A stretch of DNA of 22,523 bases from Bacteroidota bacterium (GTDB taxonomy: Bacteria; Bacteroidota; Bacteroidia; Chitinophagales; Chitinophagaceae): NCBI GenBank assembly GCA_023426425.1, contig JAFAAT010000330.1, forward strand, positions 1 through 22,523, given 5' to 3'. Shown here piece after piece: positions 7,400-15,600 of this stretch (position 1 is its first letter; each line of letters opens with the position of its first letter). The position numbers and the translations under genes were made by a program. A model generated the notes under the pieces. It had not been told where the DNA came from. It did no database searches and saw only the letters and a list, made by a program, of their open reading frames with translations.

Positions 7400-8236
7400 T
7401 CAGCAGCAACCCTTTCCGGGTTCGCAGCAGTTTGGCTTGCGGGCAAACACCGTGATACTGTAGATGCCTGTCTTGCTGTTTCTGAAAGCAGCTATTTCCC
7501 CTGCAGTCATGTAGTTGCTCAGGATATCATCAGGGATATGAATTTCCTTTTGTTTTTGAATGGTGATGCTCTCAAATCCCTGCTGGCGGATTAGCTCCAG
7601 GTAGGCATCCTTTTGAATAGCACCACTCACACAGCCTGCATACATCTCAGCAGCCTGCTGCAGGTTTGAGGGGAGTTCGCCTTCAAGCACAATGTCGGAA
7701 ATGCTGAAATGGCCACCGCTCTTGAGTACCCTGAAAATTTCAGATACCACGTTTTTTTTGTTTGGCACGAGGTTCAGCACACAGTTGCTGACGATGACAT
7801 CCGCGATAGCAGAGGTGACGGGCATCTTCTCTATATCTCCCATCCGAAACTCCACGTTGTGATAGCCAAGCTTTTCGGCATTGGCGCGGGCTTTCAGAAT
7901 CATCGCATCTGTGAAGTCTATGCCGATCACTTTTCCTGTGTCCCCGGTTGCCGCCCTGGCAATGAAGCAATCGTTACCTGCACCGCTGCCGAGGTCTATG
8001 ACCACATCTCCTGGCCTGATCTGCGCAAACTCGGTGGGCAGTCCGCATCCTAGACCAAGATCAGCATCAGGGTTGTAGCCTTTCATTGTCGTATAGTCAT
8101 CGCTCATGATGTTGTACACCTCGGTGCTGCAGCCACCAGCTCCACAGCAGGAGGCCGAGTTTGTGTCTTTGTCCTGTAAGGCTATCTCACTGTATTTCTG
8201 CCTTACCATTTCTTTTAGTTCTTGTTCGGTATTCAT
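7400..8236 (-). CDS. arsM: Arsenite S-adenosylmethionine methyltransferase
   Basis: Transfers methyl groups from SAM to As(III), giving methylated and finally volatile arsenicals; cytoplasmic. The preferred start at 8236 gives 278 residues (MNTEQELKEMVRQKYSEIA), the usual N-terminus of the family; the longer frame to 8302 would overlap arsR and run through the operator. The SAM-binding loop is DLGSGAGND (81-89). The three cysteines known to bind arsenic in ArsM are present: C64 (LGLGCGLP), C152 (VSNCVLNLVP) and C202 (MYAGCVSG). Extra cysteines occur near the N-terminus (SCCGAGGC) and at the very C-terminus (NCC, GCC). It lies 56 bases downstream of arsR with an operator-like palindrome in the gap, so it should be induced by arsenite. 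No ArsB, Acr3 or ArsC gene is in the window. Confidence 0.95.
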   Translation of the reverse strand: MNTEQELKEMVRQKYSEIALQDKDTNSASCCGAGGCSTEVYNIMSDDYTTMKGYNPDADLGLGCGLPTEFAQIRPGDVVIDLGSGAGNDCFIARAATGDTGKVIGIDFTDAMILKARANAEKLGYHNVEFRMGDIEKMPVTSAIADVIVSNCVLNLVPNKKNVVSEIFRVLKSGGHFSISDIVLEGELPSNLQQAAEMYAGCVSGAIQKDAYLELIRQQGFESITIQKQKEIHIPDDILSNYMTAGEIAAFRNSKTGIYSITVFARKPNCCEPGKGCC

Positions 8237-8258
8237 AACTGTCGTTTTTTTTTTTGTT

Positions 8259-8274
8259 ATCGCAATATTGCGAT
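8259..8274 (-). promoter_or_regulatory. ArsR operator candidate before arsM
   Basis: ATCGCAATATTGCGAT is a perfect 16-bp palindrome in the arsR-arsM gap. The same sequence, with one change, stands before arsR. Two copies, each upstream of a gene of the same operon, fit an ArsR/SmtB-family operator. Confidence 0.75.
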
Positions 8275-8292
8275 TGAATTGGTTAAATAAAA

Positions 8293-8622
8293 TCAGCAGC
8301 ATTTGGATTTCTGCTCCACCTCCTTAAAAAAGCTGTTCAGGATGGTCTTTAGTTCCTTCCATTTCTTCGGCTCAAGACAATAACAGATACTGGTACCCTC
8401 CACGCTGCCTTGAATGAGACCTATATTTTTCAGCTCCTTCAGATGTTGCGAAACAGTAGCCTGGGCAAGTCCCAATTCATCGACCAGGTCACCGCAAACA
8501 CAGGCATTGGCGCCGGCCAGTGTTTGAAGAATAGCAATACGAGCCGGATGCGCTATAGCTTTCAGCAATGCAGCCAGTTCATTTTGCTCTTTGGTGTATA
8601 GTTCCGATTTGGTGATGCCCAC
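8293..8622 (-). CDS. arsR: ArsR/SmtB-family arsenic-responsive repressor
   Basis: 109 residues, a normal length for the family. A winged helix-turn-helix fold is indicated by LLKAIAHPARIAILQTL (19-35), the recognition helix region LAQATVSQHLKELKNIGLI (52-70) and the wing. The Cys pair C41-x-C43 (ACVCGDLV) is at the start of the alpha-3 region where ArsR proteins bind As(III). Further cysteines are C80, C82 and the terminal C108-C109, which could supply a third ligand. It probably represses itself and arsM by binding the palindromes at 8640-8655 and 8259-8274 and lets go when arsenite binds. Confidence 0.93.
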   Translation of the reverse strand: MGITKSELYTKEQNELAALLKAIAHPARIAILQTLAGANACVCGDLVDELGLAQATVSQHLKELKNIGLIQGSVEGTSICYCLEPKKWKELKTILNSFFKEVEQKSKCC

Positions 8623-8639
8623 GGTGTGCTCTTCTATTC

Positions 8640-8655
8640 ATCGCAATATTACGAT
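8640..8655 (-). promoter_or_regulatory. ArsR operator candidate before arsR
   Basis: ATCGCAATATTACGAT, a palindrome with one mismatch, starts 17 bases upstream of the arsR start codon. It differs at one base from the palindrome before arsM and shares the following ATTG. An autoregulatory operator is the simplest reading. Confidence 0.75.
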
Positions 8656-8787
8656 TGGATTTTGGTTTTGCAAATAATTTTTTGAAACAGGTTTAAATCA
8701 GGTGTAGAAGATGGAAAGCAAACTCTTACAATTCTATGGCAGGAAGATGGACCCACTGCACTTATCATTGCATATCAATTTAACCAA

Positions 8788-10266
8788 ATGAATCTTAAGA
8801 ATTTACTTTCCATGTTGGCACTTGGCATCGCCTGCAATGCCACTGCTCAGTATCAACTGGCTTTTGAGAAAAACTACAGTACTAATGGCCCTTCAGCCGA
8901 AGGCGAAGACCTGGTGGAGCTGCCAGGTGGCAACATCCTGATTGCAGCCACGCGAAGCGTGCCTATTGGCGGCGGAGTCTTCCAGGCAAATGTGCAGCTA
9001 CTCAAACTTCGTCCTGATGGTGATACCATCTGGACCAGGGAATTTGGTGCAACAACTTCACGTGAGTATGCAGAGTCCATGATACTGATGCCGGATGGTC
9101 GCGTAGCTATTGCCGGGTACATTACAGACATCCCCAATGGCGCGGCAGACGTATTGGTGATGGTGGCCGACACAAATGGAAATCTTCAGTGGCAGAAACG
9201 TATAGGCAGCATGACAGATGAATTTGCCAATGCGATCAGGCAAACACCAGATGGCTTTATCGTTGGGGGTGTAACACATAACAGCCTGATAGGAAGCGGC
9301 GACGCCTGGCTGCTTAAGCTGGACCAGAACGGCGACTCCCTTTGGAGCAAAACCTTCGGTGGCCCACTTTATGACGACTGCTGGGACATCACACTTACTC
9401 CTGAAAACGGGTTTATGATGACCGGAGGCAACTACAGCTTTGCCGCCGGAGATTATGACGACGCCTGGATCATTAAAACAGATAGCCTTGGCAACCAGAT
9501 CTGGATGAAGAACTATGGTCTGACCGACCGGGTAGACTGGGCCTGGTCTATCACACCGGCGATCACAAATGGACAACTCACAGGCTATGTATTTGTGGGT
9601 ATTAAGGACACAGAGGAAGATCCTCCTGGTGCCGCATACAGCAGCCTGCATTTTGTGAAAGTAGACACCGCAGGAGTGGTGCTTTGGGATAAGTCATTCA
9701 CTCAGGCCGGAGGTTACAGGATCGACGGACGCGATGTGCGCCAGACCAGCGACGGAGGTTTTCTCATTGGCGGTTACAATATGTCACCATCCGTGAACGG
9801 CACTGCATATTATCTTTTGAAGACTGATTCCCTCGGCAACAAAATCTGGGATACCAGCATCAGTCAGAACGGGAGCGCTTATACAGTTAAGAGCGTATTG
9901 CCGGCTTCAGATGGCTCATTCTTTCTTACCGGCAGTGTAGCCACCTCAACGCCCACACAGTTCATGTTCGTCAGCAAGTTTAAACCAGCAGTAAACAGCA
10001 TTCGTGAGCACCTGACAATATCTGATCTGGCGCTGGCTCCGAATCCTGCATCCGGAGTGGTAACCTTGTCCGGTGATCTTAAAGGACAGTCTGCAACAGT
10101 CCTCATCCTGAACGTTGCCGGAAAGCTCGTTCACAAAGAGTCGCTTGCACCTGCCCATAAGTTCCGGCACCGTCTGGTACTCCCGAATGAGGTCGCACCT
10201 GGTGCCTACACCGTGACTGTAGTCACAGACAGCGGGTCGAAGACGTTGAGGTTAATTGTACAATAG
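8788..10266 (+). CDS. T9SS type A sorting-domain protein with propeller-like repeats
   Basis: 492 residues. The signal peptide is residues 1-20, cleavage NATA/QYQ. Residues about 25-400 carry at least six repeats of the type DGG-F-[IL]-[IV]-GG ... LLK-D--G-x-x-[IL]-W-K-FGG (for example LLKLDQNGDSLWSKTFGG, IIKTDSLGNQIWMKNYG, LLKTDSLGNKIW). This is the beta-propeller-like design common in Bacteroidota secreted proteins. Residues about 409-492 are the T9SS sorting domain (LALAPNPASG, VAPGAYTVTV). No catalytic signature was seen. Alone in its transcript: arsR diverges upstream and a terminator follows. Surface or secreted; function unknown. Confidence 0.92.
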   Translation: MNLKNLLSMLALGIACNATAQYQLAFEKNYSTNGPSAEGEDLVELPGGNILIAATRSVPIGGGVFQANVQLLKLRPDGDTIWTREFGATTSREYAESMILMPDGRVAIAGYITDIPNGAADVLVMVADTNGNLQWQKRIGSMTDEFANAIRQTPDGFIVGGVTHNSLIGSGDAWLLKLDQNGDSLWSKTFGGPLYDDCWDITLTPENGFMMTGGNYSFAAGDYDDAWIIKTDSLGNQIWMKNYGLTDRVDWAWSITPAITNGQLTGYVFVGIKDTEEDPPGAAYSSLHFVKVDTAGVVLWDKSFTQAGGYRIDGRDVRQTSDGGFLIGGYNMSPSVNGTAYYLLKTDSLGNKIWDTSISQNGSAYTVKSVLPASDGSFFLTGSVATSTPTQFMFVSKFKPAVNSIREHLTISDLALAPNPASGVVTLSGDLKGQSATVLILNVAGKLVHKESLAPAHKFRHRLVLPNEVAPGAYTVTVVTDSGSKTLRLIVQ

Positions 10267-10285
10267 AATTGAAAGGTAGATTTAG

Positions 10286-10316
10286 AAAGGCCGCAGCTCA
10301 ACACTGTGGCCCTTTT
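10286..10316 (+). terminator. Rho-independent terminator
   Basis: A stem GGCCGCAG / CTGTGGCC (10289-10296 with 10304-10311, one G-U pair) with a 7-base loop, followed by CTTTTG, begins 22 bases after the stop of the 8788 gene. Confidence 0.65.
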
Positions 10317-10401
10317 GCATATAGGATATGCTGTTCCTTTTTTGCTGGACAGGTCAGGCAACTACGGTTATTTACTGTAAGCGATACGTAAGTACTAATT
10401 G

Positions 10402-10413
10402 TGTAAATTTACA
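10402..10413. promoter_or_regulatory. 12-bp palindrome just upstream of the DUF523 start
   Basis: TGTAAATTTACA is a perfect palindrome ending three bases before the preferred ATG at 10417. It could be an operator overlapping the start site, or chance in AT-rich DNA. Confidence 0.25.
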
Positions 10414-10416
10414 TGC

Positions 10417-11052
10417 ATGACTGACCAGGCTTATTTACGTGCACTCCGACAGCCCACACCTGAGGATCCGCTGCGGGTTCTGGTAAGCGCCTGTCTTACC
10501 GGCATCACCTGCGGCTTTGATGGTACGGCCAATGGTGAATACCCATCGGTGCTGAAGCTGCTTCCTTATGACAATGTGAGGCTCCTGAAGTTTTGTCCAG
10601 AGGAATACTCATTTGGCTCGCCAAGGGAGCTCTGTGATATCCATGGTGGCACGGGGTACGATGTGCTGGATGGAAAGGCTAAGGTGCTTACCGAAACGGG
10701 TGTAGACTGGACCGAAGGCATGATCAATGCGGCTGGGAAGATGCTTGAGTTTGCAAAAACTCACAGGGTAGAGCTGGCAATACTGATGGATATCAGCGCT
10801 GCCTGTGGCAGCCAGGTGATATATAGCGGCAGTCGCTTGAGGTCAGATAAAGTTTACCAGATCGGGGCAGGAGTAGCGGCAGCCTTGCTAATCAGGAATG
10901 GGATAAAAGTGATCAGCCAGAGAGATTTTGCATCGCTTGAGATTCTTTACCAAAAAATTGATCCGGAGCATATAGTTGATGAGCATCGTATCGATCACCA
11001 CCAGACACCCTGGTACAAGGAATACTTTGCTAAAGCTCTTACACACCCATAA
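10417..11052 (+). CDS. DUF523 family protein
   Basis: 211 residues from the ATG at 10417; an upstream in-frame TTG at 10399 would add six residues (MCKFTC) but is a weaker start. The DUF523 motifs are in order: VSACLTGITCGFDG near the N-terminus, FCPEEYSFGSPRELCDI, then AILMDISAACGS. The conserved cysteines of the family are kept, which suggests metal or cluster binding, but the biochemical role of the family is not established. The C-terminus DHHQTPWYKEYF extends past the core. The gene converges with the DUF5362 gene and overlaps it by 14 bases. Confidence 0.88.
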   Translation: MTDQAYLRALRQPTPEDPLRVLVSACLTGITCGFDGTANGEYPSVLKLLPYDNVRLLKFCPEEYSFGSPRELCDIHGGTGYDVLDGKAKVLTETGVDWTEGMINAAGKMLEFAKTHRVELAILMDISAACGSQVIYSGSRLRSDKVYQIGAGVAAALLIRNGIKVISQRDFASLEILYQKIDPEHIVDEHRIDHHQTPWYKEYFAKALTHP

Positions 11053-11500
11053 GCACACTGCCCAGGATGGCGAATACAATGATGATCCCGTAAAGCAGGA
11101 AGATAATGATCATCAGAATTCCCCAGAAGCGAAAAGTATTCTTCAGGTTGCGGAAGGCCTCATTGAGCTGTTCGGGATTGGCTGTATCTACTGCCGGCAC
11201 CAGTTTGCGCGCAAATTGCAGTAGGGTCCACGAAGGATAGGCAATGAGAAACACAGACAGTAACTGAAATACCGTCATGCCCACACCGAAGCCCCAGCCA
11301 TAGGCCTCTCCGAACTGCCTGGAAATATCCTGCGCGTTGAGCAGCACAAAGAAAATGGTAAGCAGAAAAAGAGCACTGATGATTAGACCTACTATGGCAA
11401 GGAACTTAGCCCAGCGAGCTGCTTCCAGCATATACCCTTTTGCCGTATCGTTGATGCCGAGGTTGAATACCTCATCTTCCGGTCGGTAGTACCTGTCCAT
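11039..11500 (-). CDS. DUF5362-type inner membrane protein
   Basis: 153 residues, no signal peptide. Hydrophobic segments at about 31-53 (KFLAIVGLIISALFLLTIFF), 70-92 and 126-150 suggest three to four membrane passes. The middle has YPSWTLLQFARKL and then NPEQLNEAFRNLKNTFRFWGIL, which resembles the DUF5362 family found in Bacteroidota (assignment from memory of the pattern). Function unknown. The 3' end overlaps the DUF523 gene tail to tail. Confidence 0.7.
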   Translation of the reverse strand: MDRYYRPEDEVFNLGINDTAKGYMLEAARWAKFLAIVGLIISALFLLTIFFVLLNAQDISRQFGEAYGWGFGVGMTVFQLLSVFLIAYPSWTLLQFARKLVPAVDTANPEQLNEAFRNLKNTFRFWGILMIIIFLLYGIIIVFAILGSVLMGV

Positions 11501-11505
11501 AGGTG

Positions 11506-11513
11506 CAAAAATA
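11506..11513 (-). promoter_or_regulatory. Bacteroidota -7 box for the DUF5362 gene
   Basis: On the minus strand TATTTTTG fits TAnnTTTG exactly and ends five bases before the ATG. No -33 TTG at proper spacing was found. If used, the transcript would be nearly leaderless. Confidence 0.3.
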
Positions 11514-11699
11514 GGGAATGTGTCAAAGCCGGCCGGATCATAATAGTTACTCCATGTAATTTACCGGTATAAGGTTGCTTCATCCGGAATGCTTCCTGCC
11601 GTCGACGATGTAGTTTTAGCGTAAAAAAAATAGCCATTCTGCCTCCATGATTTGAAATCTTTACAGATTCGTAATATTTTAGGTGTTCAAGTTTAACCT

Positions 11700-12341
11700 A
11701 TGAAAGCGAGCGTGGCAATAGTTGATAATAATCCCGTACTCCGAAAAGGAATAACTTCAGTTTTGCAACAGGAGTTTGGTGCGATCACAGTATTTATGGA
11801 AGTTTCCGAAGGTGAGACGCTGCTGAAAGCCCTGGAAGAAACTACATTGATGCCGCACGTCTGCATACTGGATCTCTATAACACAGTGGACGGATTCGAA
11901 ACTTTAAAAGCCTTAAAAACTCGGTACCGGAGCATCAAGGTACTCGTTTATTCTGCGTACTCACGCGATTTTAGCATTTCCTATGCACTGGCCCTGGGGG
12001 GCTCCGGCTATTTGAGCAAAGACAGTTCCCCTGACAAGTTAAAAGAGGCACTACAAGCCATAATAACTAAGGGTGTTTATCAATCCGAAGAGATGATAAA
12101 AAGCTATCATTACTTATATCTATACGCCGGCCATCCGGAGAAGATGCTCCAGGAACGGGAACTTGAGTATATCAGGCTGTGTTGTCAGGAACTTTCAAAT
12201 GAGGAGATTGCAGCCAGGATGCATCTGAGTCCACGGACCATCGGCGGCTACAGAGATCGTATCTACGACAAATTAAAGATCCATAGTAAGGCCGCGCTTG
12301 TAAAGTTTGCGCTGGAGACCGGGTTGTATTCATCACCATAG
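11700..12341 (+). CDS. NarL/LuxR-family response regulator, orphan
   Basis: 213 residues. A receiver domain (1-125) with D9 in the acidic pocket, phospho-acceptor D58 (CILDLYNTVDGFE), S85 (LVYSAYS) and K107 (YLSKDSSP) is followed by a linker and a LuxR-type helix-turn-helix (about 150-208: LQERELEYIRLCC, LSNEEIAARMHLSPRTIGGYRDRIYDKL). The second acidic pocket position is Asn10 instead of Asp/Glu, which can weaken Mg2+ binding. No histidine kinase gene is adjacent. It would bind DNA as a dimer once phosphorylated. It stands directly before the duplicated secretome locus, and a link in regulation is possible but unproven. Confidence 0.93.
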   Translation: MKASVAIVDNNPVLRKGITSVLQQEFGAITVFMEVSEGETLLKALEETTLMPHVCILDLYNTVDGFETLKALKTRYRSIKVLVYSAYSRDFSISYALALGGSGYLSKDSSPDKLKEALQAIITKGVYQSEEMIKSYHYLYLYAGHPEKMLQERELEYIRLCCQELSNEEIAARMHLSPRTIGGYRDRIYDKLKIHSKAALVKFALETGLYSSP

Positions 12342-12514
12342 GTTCAAAACTTATTCCACAATAAGTCCAGAGTCCCAACTGGGTGCAGTGCCGGGAGACA
12401 CAGGACGGCTTCCCCGGGAAAAGATCAATTTCCGTTATTGCATGCCTGTTGATTTTCAGGTGGTTAGCTGGAGGTTGGGTAAATTTACGGTATAGAAAAT
12501 GGGGCGAATGACCG

Positions 12515-12545
12515 TTGACAACTGATTGGTGCCGGATTAGGTTTG
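12515..12545 (+). promoter_or_regulatory. Bacteroidota sigma-A promoter before the giant PKD gene
   Basis: TTG at 12515-12517 and TAGGTTTG at 12538-12545, 20 bases apart, match the -33 TTG / -7 TAnnTTTG form. The leader to the ATG at 12612 would be about 60 bases. The 12342-12611 gap holds nothing else I can name. Confidence 0.5.
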
Positions 12546-12611
12546 TTTCTGGTTTCCCGGATGTGGGGAGCTCAGATCACAATTTAATTCTTCACCACAA
12601 AAAATTCAGTT

Positions 12612-15600
12612 ATGAATGGAGCATTCAAGAGACTGGTTGCCATGGGTGCAGCGGTCTTACTCATTGCCTGTCTGCCTTTCCTGAGCCGGGGTCAGACACC
12701 AATTCCCATCAATGGCGCAGATACCGTCTGCAAAGGAGAGCAGGCGGCGTATTCTATTTCTGCTAACCCGGGGCTGTACTACTACTGGCAGGTGACATCC
12801 CAGGGAAGTGTGAACCCTGTTACCGGCGCCGGCACCAATGTCTACTGGGCTGGAGCCGGTGTGGCCACGCTCACTGTGGTTGGAAAAGACTCCAACAATG
12901 TGACTATCGACTCGGGCACCAAATACGTTACCGTATTGCCGCCGCCGGAGCCGGTAATCACCTGGGATGCCCAGGTGGGTTGCCAGGTTCAGGATTCGCT
13001 GGGTGGAGAAAGAGTGGATGAGGACATAGAAGATGGCAAGTGCCTCAGGGTTTGCGAATGGAGCACCGTAACCTATACCGTTGACAATGCAACACCGGGA
13101 AGCACATTTACCTGGCAGGTTGCTGGCGGGACAATCATTGGTACACCGGGCGTGAGTTGTACTGTTTCCTGGGGGGCGATGGGGCAGGGGTCAATAAGCG
13201 TAACAGAGACAAATAGCTTTGGTTGTCAGGGTACAAGGTTTAACTGCATTGAAAAGATTGCCGGGCCAGAAGCCGATTTTGTGATGTTGCCATACGAGCC
13301 GGGCGAGCCGTTCATCACCTGTGTGAATAAACTGAATCATTTCCAGGATCTTTCACAACAGGGTAACGGCACACCGATCGTATCCTGGTACTGGGATTTT
13401 GGAGATGGAATTACATCATCTCTACAGCATCCTACGCATATTTTCGAACATGATGGTATGCATGTAGTGACGCTCACGGTGACCAATGCCTGTAACTGCA
13501 GCCGCACAATCGAATACGAAGTGGAAGTAATGCCCGAAGAAGGCGTTAGCATCACCTGCCCTTCTGTAGTATGTGAAAATCAGATAGCACGCTATTTTGC
13601 AGAACCCTGGATAGAAGAGCTGGCTGCCTGTGTTGAAGCAGGAATGGCTGGCTGGGAAGTAATTGGTGGCACTATTGTAAACCAGCAGGACAACTGGGTG
13701 GATATTGTTTGGGACCAGGTAGATTCCCTGGGTTTCGGCTACGTCATTTTTGATATCAGCGCAGACTGTGGGTATCCCTGTCCTTCCCCTACAATCGCCA
13801 AAATCCCCGTGGTGATGGATACCGGCTATATCCAGGGTCCGGAGGTGATTTGTGCGCGCAACAAACAATACCGTTTTAAGATGCCGCAATGGCCCGCTAC
13901 AGTCTTCAACTGGAGTATGACCACGACGACGGGTGCACTGCTGATAGCCACCGACCAACCGAATGAATATATCATCCAGACCAATAATCCCGGGGGCATA
14001 GAGCTCAAGGTGGTTTATGAAAACACTTTACTTGGCTGCACGGGCTTCGCTACCAGGCGGATTGAAGTGAGGCAGCCACCCACTATCAACGGGGATACCA
14101 TTGTTTGCGCCAGCGGCAGTGAAACCTACACGCTTTCCGGCGGCTATAGCGGTTTCTGGGTGCTGACCAGGCCGGGAGGTACACAGACAGGCTCCGGCAA
14201 CAGCTTTGTAGCCAACTTCCCCACGCCCGGCAACTATACGCTCACAGTAAGCGGCAGCAATTTCTGTTCCCCTGATCCGCTGAATATAGAGGTATTGTCC
14301 AAACCTGTAGCTGCTGACAGCCTTTTGGGCCCCGACACCGTATGTGCAGGTTCGCCTTATGTATTCACAGCAAAGAACTCAATTCCAGGCACTATCTTCC
14401 GGTGGGCAGTAACCAACGGAAATTTTGCAGGAACTTCTTCCGGCAACAATGTGTCCATCAATTTCAATCCGGGAGGACCTTATACAGTGAAGCTATGGAG
14501 GGAGCTCGTACAGTCGCCATATTGTGCCTCCGATACCATTTACAAAACCGTGTATCCGCCAACTGTAAACGTATCGGTCAGCGGGCCGGATACAGCCTGT
14601 GCTTCGAGTTACCACGACTATAGCGCCGGATATTGGGGAGGTGAAACCTATGAATGGGAGATACTGCAGCCCAACCTTGGTAGCGTGAGTACACCAAACC
14701 CGGGTGCTGACATTACGGTGCTGTGGAACCAGGTCAGCAGTCCAACCGATGCTTATCTCATCGCCAAGGTGAGAAAATGCGGTGTCGTATATCGCGACAC
14801 ACTTAAGGTGCACATAATCCCTTCCGTGGCGCTGACCATAGTCGCTCCTGATACTGTATGCAGGGACGAGCAGTTTATGGTAGACATCAATTCGGCACCG
14901 GCATTGACCAGCTTCAATACATTAGAGTGGAACTTTGACGATGGAACCTATAAGTACACTACACCTGCCACCCACACCTATACCCAGCTTAATGGCAGCA
15001 ACGTTACTTACACAATTACTATTGAGGTCACAGAGCCTAATGGTTGTTTCACCGCTTCCACTGCAAGTCACGACATCGTGGTGAAACCAGCACCTGTGGC
15101 AAATGTCACTCCGACCGGGCCATTTTTCATCTGCGACACTATCGCCGATCTTCCCATTCCCTTAGTTGCCACTGTGCAATCGGGTTTTGGGTCCACCAGT
15201 GGTATTGACTGGTACTGGAACGGAACGTTGCAGTCCAGTGGCGGGGCAGGCAATGTCAACTATAATGCTGGCTATACAGGTGTCCACTATGCCACAGTTA
15301 CCAACTCCAATGGATGTACTGCCAATACAAACCAGGTACAGATTTCCTATTCCTGCTATACCCCATGCGTGCTCAATCCTGCACCTGTAGTGGATGTGAC
15401 AGGAGGATTGCAATCCTGTGGATATGTAAAACTGAGCGGCAATTATTCACCTGGCGGCTTCAGTCCTGAATGGAGCTATCCACAACAGGCAACAGTTGTT
15501 AGTCTCTCCGGCAGTACTGCTGAGTTTACATTTACCAAAGCCGGCAGGTACACGTTCGTGTATGGGGTACATTATATCAATGGCGTTGGTGATACCTGTA

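Noticed and set aside
7295..7594. 99-aa plus-strand frame starting in the palindromes
   Set aside because: Runs antisense into arsM and includes repeat DNA; no homology seen.
8237..8302. Longer arsM start at 8302
   Set aside because: The added 22 residues cross the poly-T tract and the operator and overlap arsR; the family N-terminus begins at 8236.
9058..9651. 197-aa minus-strand frame
   Set aside because: Shadow of the propeller repeats; no start context or domain.
12612..12692. Lipoprotein signal (LIAC) in copy A
   Set aside because: Hydrophobic residues continue after the Cys and a normal SRG/Q site follows; T9SS cargo usually has signal peptidase I sites.
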